From Prorocentrum cordatum (Eukaryota > Sar > Dinophyceae > Prorocentrales > Prorocentraceae): a stretch of DNA of 52,500 bases. A model generated the notes under the pieces. It searched no databases. It was not told the origin of the DNA and was given only the letters and a program-made list of their open reading frames with translations. This document shows, piece by piece, positions 19,893 to 29,626 of this stretch (positions are counted from its first letter, which is position 1; each line of letters opens with the position of its first letter). Where the stretch lies: assembly GCA_963575745.1 (NCBI GenBank), contig CAUYUJ010002057.1:1-52500 (forward strand). The letters run 5' to 3'. The position numbers and the translations under genes are program-made.

Positions 19893-20100
19893 CCTCTCCT
19901 CCCGCCACCTGGGCAGGGCGCACCGCCCCTCCCTCCACCTCGGCCTCGGCCACTCCTCCAACCACCTGGGCCCTTCCCGACGTCGGGGTATAATCATGGG
20001 GTGCGGCCTCTCCTCCAACCACCTGGGCCCGAGCATCCCCGAGGACCACTCCTGCCTCCACCTGGGTCCTGGCCCCGAGGGCCCTTCCCGACCGAGGGCA
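19893..20100. repeat. Imperfect ~40-60 bp repeats around CCACCTGGGC
   Basis: At least four copies of a motif resembling CTCCAACCACCTGGGCCC, some followed by CTTCCCGACG. The minus strand translates to Gln-Val-Val-Gly-Gly-type repeats. It could be repetitive coding sequence or a decayed minisatellite. Confidence 0.55.
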
Positions 20101-20459
20101 TGCAGCTTCCACGCCTTGACATCCAGCGTTGCTGCCGCCCGAGACGTCGCTCAAGGCGGAGAGCGGCCCCACCTCCTCCGGCTTGTCGTAGCCCTCGGGA
20201 GGAGGACGGCCGCACCCTCGTGTCCCTCTCCTCGGGGCCGTCAGCATGACCACGGAGGGAGTCCTGGAGCTTGCCTGCCTGTGCTGCACGCACGCGGGCA
20301 AGGCCAGTGGTGACCCCTGATGCCGACGGGTGCCAAGAGAGGCGGAGCCGCCGATCAGAGACCATGGGGCCGGGTGGCCCCTCGCAGGGGCGACCAGAAG
20401 CCAAGGGGCAGCTGGTCACGCCTGGACGGGGGCTTATTGCAAGGCATCCAAACGATCAC

Positions 20460-21974
20460 AGAGTCATGCTTGGGATGCTTGCCTGCCAAGGTGCGATTCC
20501 AGCTGCACCTGCGCCCTCGCATCTTGTGACCAGTGCGGGGCAAACGTGCGAGGAGGACACGCTTTACCAATGTCCTGCACTCTACCTCCAGAGCTGCACA
20601 ATTTGCAACGAGTGCACAGTGCGATAAAAGAGCCGTCCGAACAGTCGACGGCGGCCATTTTGTGCCCTCACTCCTCGAGAGTGGCTGGGCTCACGCCTCG
20701 CAAGCCATTCGGGCCCGCGCAAGGTCCAGCAGGAGGGCGAGGAAGCCTCGAACCCCTGATACAAACATTGCACTGCCAGGAGCGCCCGATCCTCGCCCAC
20801 TGGTGTGTGGCCCTGTCCTGGCGGCTGGCTCCGCCAGCAGGGGTCACCCAGTTCACGTCCTGCAAGTCTAGTTAACCTTTGCCAAAGCGGGGGCAGGTGC
20901 GCGGCCAGCTTCGCAACCCGACGCGCAATCTTTATCTTCCGCGACGCCTCGCGCTCTTCCTCGCAGGATGGCCTAGCGTGCGGATCACGGTCCAAATTGG
21001 CCAACCTGTCAGCATGATAATTGTCGAGCCTGAGGCGAGATTCAGCCTCAGGGAGAGATTCGTCAAGCTCCTGATGCGCTCGGATCTTACACACGTCAGC
21101 CACATGCTGGCGGTGGCCCGCATGAGCCTGCAGCATGAACCCTGCATGCACTCACTTGTGGGGCAACGCCAGCGACCGAGCCACCTTCCAGTGGTTCACA
21201 GCCACGACAGCCGCGAAGACTCCGTACTCAGCCCCTGAGGGGTTTGGGGCCAGGGGGCTCAGAGGGCCCGTAAAAAGAGGCTCCGAGGGAGCTGTCAGCT
21301 TTCAACACCACGCCGCCGACGCCAGACCTGGACAGCTCTCGGATCGGATGCCGAAAACATGGCCCATCGATATACAAATCTCCAGAAAGTTCTAAATCTT
21401 CGGAGTTCACGACATCCCCAGGAGCATCGAAATCAAACATAACACCGTCGTCAGTCAGAGGTCGAGGCTGTTGATCCCCAGGATGCTTGAACAAACCGCA
21501 GGTGAACAGCTACACATCCTCCTTCGAAGCTGTAGCCTCAGCCTCTGCAAAGAGCTCCACATACTTGCCACTGAGAATCTCCTCCCTCTCCTCCTTACAA
21601 CTCTTACAATGCCAAAGACCATGCTTCGAATTGTCCTCCGCCTCCTCGCAGCGAGCGCACATACGGTTTTCATCTTGGTAGCCGAGAGACCGTGCACGCG
21701 TAAACGTCCAGACTGCATTGGTGGCAGCACTGCGAGTACATCCCCTCTGCGCGGGCGTGAATGTGGAAGAGGAAGAGGCAGCGTTCGTGCTGTCAACACA
21801 AGCCCTGCCTTCGACCCCGTCCCTGTTTGCGACATCCCTTGCCAACGCGCGAGGGACACCCGGCTTAAGGCACGCTCCTGCCAGCTCGGGCGAGGTGAGG
21901 GTCGGCGAGATCGAGTCAGCGACATCGTCCGTGCAGGCTGCAAGCGTGCGGGACGGGAAAAGGACCACAGCCAC
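20460..21974 (-). pseudogene. LINE-C CCHC knuckle, RNase H and tail
   Basis: The minus frame starting near 21974 contains CARCEEAEDNSKHGLWHC, the same C-x2-C-x8-H-x4-C knuckle as LINE-A and LINE-B. The next frame has LYIDGP (RNase H Asp, codon at 21365-21367), then GAEYGVFAAVVAV (Glu motif, near 21230), KIRAHQELDE (His region) and DNYHADRLANLD (final Asp motif, near 21010). A tail with CTRCKLCSSGG is near 20610. Frames change at least twice. The domain would act as RNase H in the ancestral element; this copy is inactive. Confidence 0.83.
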
Positions 21975-22122
21975 TGCTTCTTGTTTGCGCCGCCTTCCAG
22001 CCAGCCGAAAAAAGAAGCAGCGGTTGTGGTCATTTCCTTGATGCCAAGCTCAGCGACCACAAGCACTGCTTTGTTTCTGCGGGCTTGAAGGCGGCAACAA
22101 GAGAAAAGCAGTGGCTGTGGTC
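21963..22122. repeat. Nested double hairpin, 160 bp
   Basis: The segment begins GACCACAGCCACTGCTTCTT and ends with the reverse complement of its start (GCAGTGGCTGTGGTC at 22108-22122). Longer matching arms include GCCGCCTTC and GAAGGCGGC. It divides into two smaller hairpins of about 69 bp (21963-22031) and 68 bp (22055-22122), each with its own GACCACA...GTGGTC ends. Weaker inverted similarity extends about 14 bp further on each side. It looks like a palindromic mobile element or two elements in tandem, inserted in LINE-C. Confidence 0.85.
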
Positions 22123-22278
22123 GCTTTCACGCCCCGTAAAGCGACTGCATCCTCCGGCCAGTCCCTGCCAGCGACGGCGCAGCAGCCGAGGGGCCCGACG
22201 CCTTACCTCCGGGGTGGCCGGGCGCGGAGGCCCGGGAGCGGCCTCCGGGAGCCTTGAGACGGGGGTCCATGCCAACGG

Positions 22279-22336
22279 GGGTCAGCCAGAGCGCCGGATC
22301 CTGCAGGATCCTGCGAAGACCCCCTCTGGCTGACCC
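22279..22336. repeat. 13 bp inverted repeat enclosing a 16 bp palindrome
   Basis: GGGTCAGCCAGAG (22279-22291) and its perfect reverse complement (22324-22336) enclose the perfect palindrome GGATCCTGCAGGATCC (22296-22311). A cruciform or RNA hairpin is possible. Confidence 0.9.
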
Positions 22337-22476
22337 GGGTCAGCGAGCCGCTCGTGGCCGCGAGGCGGCCGCACACATTGGCTGACCCGGGTTTGCGAAG
22401 ACCTGCGTTGCGGTTTTTTTTCCTGCATTGCAGCTTTTGGTTTCCTGCTGACCCGGGTCTGGATTGATCCGGGTCA
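22329..22476. repeat. GACCCGGGTC palindromes, repeated
   Basis: GCTGACCCGGGTCAGC (perfect 16 bp palindrome) is at 22329-22344. Further GACCCGGGT cores are near 22385 and 22450, plus a related GATCCGGGTCAG near 22465. They lie between the nested hairpin and MITE-1 in LINE-C. Function unknown. Confidence 0.85.
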
Positions 22477-22548
22477 GAAGATCCCCGAGCGGCCTCCCGA
22501 CTTTCACGGAGCTCAGCCCAAGAAAGCGCACCGTCGAACGTGTTGGTG

Positions 22549-22698
22549 TTAAGTCGGGCCCGTCTCTCTACAGGACAATAGTCACAAAAGAGTCTGGGGA
22601 CTATTTTTTGGATTATTTGTGGACCATTTTGGAGTATTCTTCGAGTATAGTTTGTTTTTCGTCGAAAATCCCCCTGTAGGGGGACACGCCCGACTTAA
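22549..22698. mobile_element. MITE-1 copy 1: 142 bp inverted-repeat element flanked by TTAA
   Basis: TTAA at 22549-22552 and 22695-22698 flank a 142 bp element with 22 bp terminal inverted repeats: GTCGGGCCCGTCTCTCTACA at the left, and a right end matching 18 of 22 positions when reversed. There is no coding capacity. Excising the element with one TTAA joins the LINE-C sequences in frame. TTAA duplication is typical of piggyBac-type transposases, so a non-autonomous piggyBac-like element is the likeliest class. It shares its termini and the internal word ATAGTCACAAA with the copy near 35.7 kb. Confidence 0.88.
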
Positions 22699-24300
22699 TG
22701 TTGGGGCGTCGAAGCCGAGCTTCCTGAGCGAAACGAGCGGCTTCCCCCACCGAGGCGAACCAGCCAGGATGCTCCCGAATAATCACGAGTCCTGACAGCG
22801 ATCTCATCCCTGCTGGCGGCTTAACAGTGGATGCAGCTCCTCTCCTGACCGGCAGCCGCTCATTGTCGGACATCCCGAAGACTGTGCAGCCATAAAACGC
22901 ACCAGGCGTGGGACCACTGGCACACATCCTGATGGTGCGCTTGCCAAGGAAGGTCCGCTGCTTCTCGAGCCGCTTGACCTTCCTCTTCAACAGAGCCATG
23001 CGCAACTTCAGCTTGCGAGACCTGCCTGCCTGTCGCCTGGCCAGTCCACCCGTGGCGTCGACCCCCAGATTCGTGGTCACCGAGAGGTGCGGCCCCGCAA
23101 GAGCCCCGAGGTGGTCCCGAAGAGCCTTCGCTACAGCTGGACTGGAAGAAATCATTGCGATCTTGTCTTCGATTGTATTTGCCTCCATGTCGATCGTGAT
23201 CACACGGTGCAGTACATTTGTTGCTTCACAGTTCTCTGACCACAACTTAGGGAGGCCCGACCGACGAGAGAGTGTTATCGTCGATGTACGAGTCGAAGGC
23301 AGTGCGAACCGAGAGGGGGACCTTATCAGATGCCTCGATGGATATGTCTACGAACGTGAGTGGCCGCGAACGAGCATCCAGCCACTACCCCGCGGATCAC
23401 AAACCAAGGACTGTTGATAAAACCAGCCACAGAAACAAACCGAGGAGCCCTGTAGGCAGCCAGCCTAATATACAAAGTGACAGGAGGTAGGCCGTTTCTG
23501 GGTCCCTGGTCCCCGAGACGAGCTAGACTAAACAAGTCGTAGTATGTATGCACATCCCACAACAGGCTGGCAGCAACATCTCCCTCTGCAACTCCCAAGT
23601 CCGCCCGATATGCTTGCCTCAATACTACATCAAGAGCCCCACGGTGGTGACCTGCAGCAGCATAGGATTTCTCGTGCGTGAGCTCCCAGTTCAGCCAGTA
23701 TGGTCTGAGAGCCTTGCCCCAGAGCTTGTATAGACTGCCAACAACTCCTGTTGGTCGCAATCATCCTTGCACTTTAGAGAGAAGAGCAATCATCACCGCT
23801 TGGAATTGAGCAGGGAGGGAGCCCAACGAGTCCATCAGGTGAATGAGGATGTCGGCGACACGGAGGCTGTCGTCACAGAGCAGCGCGTAGCGTCTCACGT
23901 GAAACCCGTCCACACTTACAGCGCTGCATGGTTTGTATTGCCTTGATAGCTCCGTGATTGTATCAGGGTCCATAAGAGGAGTGGACACATGCGTCCCACG
24001 TGGGCCCGTGGCCGGAGGGGTTCTGGTGTCTTCCCAGTAGGCCGCAAGCTTCTCGCTCTCGCTCCTCAGCATAGCCAGAGGTTCCGAGATCACGCGCCCC
24101 CCTGCCGACATGGTCGTATATCAGGAGTCCACGCGGTCGGATCTTTCATGACGCCGTGGGCCCGTTTCCCCCCCTGGTCCAATTCGTGAGTGATCCAGGA
24201 CTTCCAGTCCTGCAGACCAATAGCCTTGAATTTGCTGATGGTGGCCTGAAGAGCTTCGGAGACGTCTGCCTAAATCCTCGAAGTCCCTGGCCAGGAAATC
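22699..24300 (-). pseudogene. LINE-C linker and reverse transcriptase
   Basis: The linker (EALQATISKFKAIGL, DWKSWITHELDQGG) is split between frames around 24150-24280. RT follows: SAVSVDGFHVRRYALL (23940-23895), FQAVMIALLSKVQG (to 23761), RPTGVVGSLYKLW (fingers, near 23755), LLWDVHTYYDLF (motif A, near 23560), IRGVVAGCSFAAT (motif B, near 23390) and SYIDDNTLSS (motif C, near 23285). Motif C is in a different frame from the preceding ORF. Downstream, a basic helix-rich thumb region runs to RRPNI at about 22700, where MITE-1 interrupts it. At least three frame changes are present. Confidence 0.87.
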
Positions 24301-24797
24301 GGAGAGGGGAGACGAGGAGGGAGGAGGAGACGTGGAGGAAGCTTTTCTAGTGGGCGCATCCAATAAGAAGCACGCCTGCCTGCAGGTGCACCACGGAAAT
24401 GTCGTATACCCCGATGGCCCATGACACCCACATGGGCATTGGAGCGCATCAGGAAGCTCAAAGACCGGCTTCGAGTGTGCCCTTGATTTTCTTATGGTAA
24501 GACTTCTCATCGTGTGTACTTATTCGACGAAGGGCGCTGTGTGCCCGTGTAATAGATGAGTAGTACTATATCTGGCACCTCGTCGCAGGATTGTTTGATT
24601 AAGGTATTCTCGCGGATCTGTTGTCTGGTACTCACGCTCGTACGCTTCAGCACAACATCCTAGCCATCCCACTCATCCCTTCCCATTGCGCTGATTTTGC
24701 ACTATCCGCCGACGGGTGTCCTGGCGGGCCTGGATCCCCCAAGTGACCCCACCGTGTCATGCGTAATCCGAACGGGGAGCCGAGTAGTGAAATTTGG

Positions 24798-24930
24798 AGG
24801 AGGTGGCGGATGAGCAGGAGGATGGGCAGGAGGGTGAGCAGGAGTGTGAGCAGGAGAATGAGCAGAGGAATAAGCAGGAGGAGGAGGAGAAGTAGGAGGA
24901 GAAGGAGGAGGAGGAGAGAGGGGAAGGAGG
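24798..24930. repeat. GAGCAGGAG-type minisatellite grading into GGA repeat
   Basis: About six ~12 bp units of the type GAGCAGGAGNAT are followed by GGA and GAAGGA repeats. Confidence 0.85.
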
Positions 24931-24943
24931 AACAGCAGCAGCT

Positions 24944-25234
24944 TTAGAAACAGGTGGGGTCCCTGTGGAAGCTAGTTCCTTTGGTCTTGAAGCGTGTTCT
25001 GTCCTGCGACGCTTGCGTTGGTTGGCCAGCAGCTTTCTTGCCATACGCACGCTGTTTGGACAACGCGGTCGCCGACCTTGTTCGGGCAGCTTTCTTCGGG
25101 CCCGCTTGCACGGACCCGCAGTGGCAGGTCAGCTCCTCAAGCATGCTGTATGCACCGCTGAGCCATGAAGGAATGGCACTTCGACCTGTTAGCTTTTGAG
25201 GCTCACGGTCGCATTTCGCAGCCATCCTCAGCAC
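24944..25234 (-). CDS. Hypothetical ORF fragment
   Basis: Open minus frame with non-repetitive sequence including LEELTCHCGSVQAGPKKAAR. It could continue the ORF at 25570-26175 after intervening frame changes (25228-25569). A related AGPK-DRQLE peptide is readable on the minus strand at the direct repeats near 7.8-8.0 kb. No domain recognised. Confidence 0.3.
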   Translation of the reverse strand: MLRMAAKCDREPQKLTGRSAIPSWLSGAYSMLEELTCHCGSVQAGPKKAARTRSATALSKQRAYGKKAAGQPTQASQDRTRFKTKGTSFHRDPTCF

Positions 25235-25569
25235 GATGCCGAGAGTTTCTCAACAGCTTGCAGCTGTCTTGCAGCCAGCCGTGATCGACGCGGGGTATCA
25301 GCGTTCCGGCATGCTCGCTCTTGCCAGGGATTGGGTCGGCTGGCTTGGTTGCGAGCGACGCTTGCTTTGGCGCGTGGGGCGTGCCCCAGGCGACGCCTGA
25401 TCAGCAAACAGGTGCCCACAAAATCTCGCGTGAGCACGCTGTAACGGCAGGAATCGAGCTGCGGCACTGCCGTGAAGTATGGATGCTTCGGTTGGCCGAT
25501 GCCGCGCTCTCTGCATGGACGTCTTGGCAGCGAAAGCACTGGCTGTCTAGAGGTGGCCAGGGAGGAGGG

Positions 25570-26175
25570 CTAGGATTTGCTGCCAACGCCACGGGGGACT
25601 GGGCTCCCTGGTTGGATGAATAGATCTGCATCAATTTCCGCCGTCGCATCCAGCTGCCGCTTTTTGACGTTGCATGTTTTTGCCAACACCGCACTCGTGG
25701 TGGCAGGGTCTGTGGTCAAGAACTTGACGAGCAAGGTGACTATGCGATCGCTTGCAGGATCGGTGGCGCCGACAATCGACTGCACGATGCAGTCTGCGAC
25801 GAGCTCGCGACGTGTGGTCGCACATATGGTCTTGCAGCCACCCGCGAGGTCGTGCTCCCAGAGCTGTCTAAAGCAACCATGCGCGAACCGCGTGGGAACA
25901 TCCAGCTCTTTGGCCACTTTTTCGCTCCTCCCAGTTTTGCACAGTGACTTCGTTGTCGTCAAAGCGCGCAGCCGCCGCGTATATTCGGCGACCGCCGTTG
26001 CTGGGGCAACCGTGTCGGCGGCTGCGAAATCAACGAAACATGGAGCTCGCGGTGGGACCGAGCGCGCAGGGATTTGCACTTGAATTCGGCGGGCGGCACG
26101 GGCCGCAGCGCAGTTGTCGCGTCTGCTGCAGCAGCTGGCAAGCCTCACATGGCACCACAGCCGTCCCCAAGGCAC
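25570..26175 (-). CDS. Hypothetical protein, unrecognised
   Basis: A 201-codon open frame whose composition looks coding: mixed hydrophobic and charged residues, including FVDFAAADTVAPATAVAEYT, WEHDLAGGCKTICATTRREL and DRIVTLLVKFLTTDPATTSA. There are no long homopolymers, in contrast with neighbouring ORFs. It ends in PVPRGVGSKS at 25570. I recognise no family. It may be an exon of a host gene or part of an unfamiliar mobile element; smaller frames continue downstream on the same strand. Confidence 0.4.
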   Translation of the reverse strand: MPWGRLWCHVRLASCCSRRDNCAAARAARRIQVQIPARSVPPRAPCFVDFAAADTVAPATAVAEYTRRLRALTTTKSLCKTGRSEKVAKELDVPTRFAHGCFRQLWEHDLAGGCKTICATTRRELVADCIVQSIVGATDPASDRIVTLLVKFLTTDPATTSAVLAKTCNVKKRQLDATAEIDADLFIQPGSPVPRGVGSKS

Positions 26176-26522
26176 GGGGTGCGCATGGTCGCCGCTTCAC
26201 GGTTGGTGGCCCCGGATTGCCGTTCTCTTGGGGCGAGCAGATGCGGTGCTCGTCCCCTCCGCTACCGCACTAGCGTTTCAGCTCGCTGAGGTGTGTGTTC
26301 GAGTACGTGGTCGCATCGAAATATGTCCGCACATATGTGTCCAATGCAGGAGCAGGAGTATGAGGAGCGGGAGGAGCAGGAGGGCCTCGGAAAGGCGGAG
26401 GAGGGGAAAGGATGGGCGATGACAACGACGAGGAAGGTATCGGATCCAGAGCTGTTGCCCGCGCTTGGGCGAGAGCGCCGTTCTGAACGAGGGATGGGAG
26501 ACGACGAGAAGGAGGAGGACCA

Positions 26523-27955
26523 GTGCCAACCCAGCACCGACGTCAGCACCAACGCCTACGCCTACGATCAGCACGGTGGGGACCCAGTGAGTTGCACGGT
26601 GAGCAGGAGTGGCGCCATCACAGACGCCAGCAGCAAGGCTTCCGCCGGCACCGACAACGACACCTACTGCAGCGTCGACCGACGCCAGCGCCTACACCAG
26701 CACCCACGCCAGCTCCAACGCCTGCGCCGCCGCCGACACCAACGCCAGTGCCAACACCAGCACCGGGGACAGCACCGCAGCTAGCACCAATGCCTGCGCC
26801 TACGCCAGCACCATCGCCGACGCCTGCGCTGGCGCCGACGCCAGCCGCCAGCCCTGAGGATCTTCCCCGGGGAGGGGGCGACCAGCGAAAATGAGACACC
26901 TGGAGCGGCCACCACAGCTGGGACGGCCGATAAAGTGTGGGACGATCAAGTTGACACGACGGCAGAGACATTTGGAGCCTCTGCCATCTTTCCCGTTCAC
27001 GGGGCGATCTTCAGCGAGGCGGCGACAACTGGAACGGCCACCACAGCAGGAGCAATGCCAGCACCAACGCAGGCGCCTACGCCAGCGCCGACGCCAGCGC
27101 CTACACCAACATTGGCGCCAGCACCAAAGCCTGCGCCCCTGCATCGGCGCCAGCGCCTACACCAGCAACGAGGCCAGCACCGACGCCAGCACCTACGTTT
27201 GCGCATACGCAGGCACCAGCGCCGGCGACCATGCGAGTGCCGATTCCAGCGCCGACGTCAACACCGACGCCAACTCCAAGGCCTGCGAATACGCCCGCAC
27301 CAACAGCGCGTCCAGCAGCGCCTACGTCAGCACGCGCCTACGGCTTACGCTCGCACCAGCGCCAGCGCCTACACCAGCACCGATGCCAGCACCGCCACCA
27401 GCAGCAACGCCTGCGCCTGAGCCAGCAGCAACGCCGGCGCTTACGCCAGCGCCGACGCCAGCATCAACGCCTGCGCTTGCCACCTTTCTCGACGAGGAGG
27501 CGACCGCCAGCGAGACGGGGTCAACGGGAGCGGCCAGCACAGCATGGACTATTGATGAAGGGTGGGACGTGGAGGTTGACATGACGGCAGAGGCGACGGG
27601 GGCCCTCTCCGTCTTTCCCAGCGAGAAGGTGACCGCTAGCGAGGCGGAGACAACTGGACCGGCCACCACACCAGGGACGACTCCAGTGCTCACGCTGGCG
27701 TTTACGCCAGCGCCGACGCCAACGCCTACACCAGCACCGACGCCAGCACCAGCGCCTGCGCCTACGCCGGGACCACCGCCAGTGCCTACACGAGCACCGA
27801 CGCCAGCACCGACGCCAGCTCCAACGTGCACTCCGTGTTCCGAGTGCGGCTGTGTGAAGGCTATGCCCCCTTCTCTTTCCTTCCTTCGCCCCCTTGCCTC
27901 CCTCCCTCCCTCCCTCCTCCCCCTCCTGCCCCCCAGGGGCCTGTGTTCGGTGTGA
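26523..27955 (+). pseudogene. Pro/Thr/Ala-rich repetitive region with duplicated module
   Basis: Three blocks of APTP/PAPT-type repeats are encoded in three different plus frames (about 26690-26850, 27055-27150 and 27355-27480, with a further block at 27700-27830). Between blocks lies a duplicated ~200 bp module at about 26850-27050 and 27485-27690, read as TAETFGASAIFP and TAEATGALSVFP with TTG-ATT repeats nearby. The layout is mucin-like or cell-wall-like (extended Pro/Thr linkers joining a repeated acidic module). The frame changes mean it is a pseudogene, has introns, or has indels. It ends with TCTPCSECGC and a pyrimidine-rich run. Function unknown. Confidence 0.5.
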
Positions 27956-28161
27956 TTTGTTTTCTCGATGTGCGCGCGCATGTGCCAGGCGCTCCCGCCA
28001 GTCGGGCCGCTGTTACTCAGCGAGCCTCCAGCGCCCGCCTGTTTGAACTGCCTTTGAAGCTGATTTTTATTTAAATAGGCTTTCCCTAGAGGAGTCCTAG
28101 TTCAAACTTTACTAATTGGTCGGTTGCCCCCCCTCCCAAATTCCTATGCCCCCCCTAGTTC

Positions 28162-28305
28162 CCATGGCTATGCCTATGCCTATGCCTACGCCTCCCCTCT
28201 AACTCCTATGCCTACGCCTATGCCTATGCCTATGCCTATGCCTATGCCTATGCCTGTGCCTATGCACCACCTCTGAGCGCTCCTATGCCTATGCCTATGC
28301 TTATG
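28162..28305. repeat. (CCTATG)n hexanucleotide repeat
   Basis: Repeated CCTATG with CCTACG variants. It partly resumes at 28284-28306 after a short interruption. Confidence 0.95.
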
Positions 28306-28319
28306 CCAATGTTTCCAAT

Positions 28320-28424
28320 GCTTGATTGCTTGATTGCTTGCTTGCGTGCTTGCTTGCTTGCTTGCTTGCACGCTTGCTTGCTTGCTTACTTGCGCGCTTG
28401 CTTGCACGCTTGCTTGCTTGCTGA
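28320..28424. repeat. (GCTT)n tetranucleotide repeat
   Basis: Repeated TTGC with occasional GCG or TTAC interruptions. It follows the CCTATG repeat directly. Confidence 0.95.
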
Positions 28425-28429
28425 GTTGC

Positions 28430-29230
28430 AGATTCCAAGCATGCTTGATTCCTCTGTCAACGCTGGCTGATGTATGATGCCTCTTTGTTGTCGTCTGTCC
28501 CGTCCCCCTCCCCCTGCTTCCCTGCTTTGTGTTGCTCCTCCTCCTTCTTCTCCTCTTCAGCGTGCAAGCTTACGTGGTAATTCGAGGAGCTTCTAATACG
28601 TCGGTGCCAGCGCCGAATCACCGCCCGAAGTTACGCCCATCCTTGCGGGTGATGCGCGCTGTGCGGGGCAGCTGCTTCCGGCTGCCACTGTGCCCTCTCC
28701 CCCCCCTCTTTGTCCTCCTCGGCCTCTCCCCATCAGGCCTTTTGACGGGCTGGTCGTTCAAGGTGGCCGCTTGAGCCATGACTGTTAAGCGCAGCGTCGG
28801 CCCAGTCAGGATGGTGCGCTTCACGCGGGATTGGCTGCAGACCACCGGATCCGAGTTGCTGCCTTCTGTCTCACGCTGCGGAGAAGCTCGGCTGTCACGA
28901 TTTGCGGTGACCGATGGTGAGGTCATCGATGGGTGGGGATTGAGTCTTGCGTGGGAGAAAAATCCCCGCTCCCTCCAAGTTCTCTCTTCACAGGTCCCTA
29001 CAAGAACTTCTTCTGATTGTGGGGAGTGCCCAACGGAACAAACAACAACCGTATGCACTCCGCAATCGTACCAAAACAAGACCTGGGACTTCAACGTCGC
29101 GATTCAACATGACGGTGGCGTTTTGATAATCCTAAACCGTGCCTGAACACAATTTCTGGGACTTACTGCCGCGAGTAAACGTGACTGTCGCGTCCTGACA
29201 ATCCAAAGTCGTGATATAGTACAGTTTCTG
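28430..29230. other. Unassigned region
   Basis: Open frames exist on both strands (plus 28778-29146, minus 28618-29094) and overlap, so at most one is real. Neither shows a domain I recognise. The plus frame begins MTVKRSVGPVRMVRFTRDWL. The end of this stretch resembles degraded units of the 82 bp repeat that follows. Confidence 0.3.
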
Positions 29231-29231
29231 T

Positions 29232-29626
29232 GACTTCAACCGCGAGGGCCACATTTTGAAAAGGAGCCACTTTCCGTCCTTGAAAATGTTGCAGTAAGTT
29301 CATGTGCGCGGCGCTGAGGCGATAGCTCAATTTTGACAATCGCCCTCCATCGTTGACATTGCCGCAACATGTTAAAGCGAATGTTCGCGGCGCTAAGGCG
29401 AGAGACGCCTTTTGAAGAACCTCCGCCCTCCATCCTGGAAGCTGTTGCAAACTTTGCAAACGAATGTGCACGGCGCTAAGACGAGAGTCTCATTCGTAAC
29501 CACCCGCCCCCATTCTCGAAGCTATTGCAATCTTTCAAGTCGAAACAGCGCAGCGCTAAGGCAAGAACCACGTTTTGAAAACCACATGCCTTCCATCCTT
29601 GACGCTGTCGCAAGTGCGACAGGGGG
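29232..29626. repeat. ~82 bp diverged tandem repeat, about five units
   Basis: Units begin near CGGCGCTAAGGCGAGAG, continue with CGTTTTGAAAACC-like sequence and CCCTCCATCCTTGAAGCTG-like sequence, and end in TTGCAA. Clear starts lie near 29308, 29389, 29471 and 29551, with a weaker unit from 29232. Divergence is high, so the array is old. Confidence 0.8.

Larger units (their letters stand above)
20460..24510 (-). mobile_element. LINE-C: 5'-truncated, decayed non-LTR retrotransposon with nested insertions
   Basis: Minus-strand element of the LINE-A/B type. A linker (24510-24120) is followed by RT (24111-22699), a TTAA-flanked MITE-1 (22549-22698), a disturbed stretch full of palindromes (21960-22545), a CCHC knuckle (about 21690-21640), RNase H (about 21380-20990) and a Cys-rich tail (about 20620-20540). 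No endonuclease or ORF1 is found upstream, so the copy is 5'-truncated or the rest has been lost. Several frameshifts make it non-functional. The order of domains and the knuckle spacing match LINE-A and LINE-B. Confidence 0.88.

Noticed and set aside
20656-20675. GCGGCCATTTTGTGCCC as a dinoflagellate spliced-leader relic
   Set aside because: Only the CCATTTTG core resembles the leader; the rest does not match.
22549-22698. MITE-1 as an introner (spliced intron)
   Set aside because: The left end has GT after TTAA on either strand, but no AG lies at the opposite boundary, and the host LINE is already frameshifted, so splicing is not supported.
28150-28430. CRISPR-like array
   Set aside because: The repeats are contiguous hexamers and tetramers without unique spacers.
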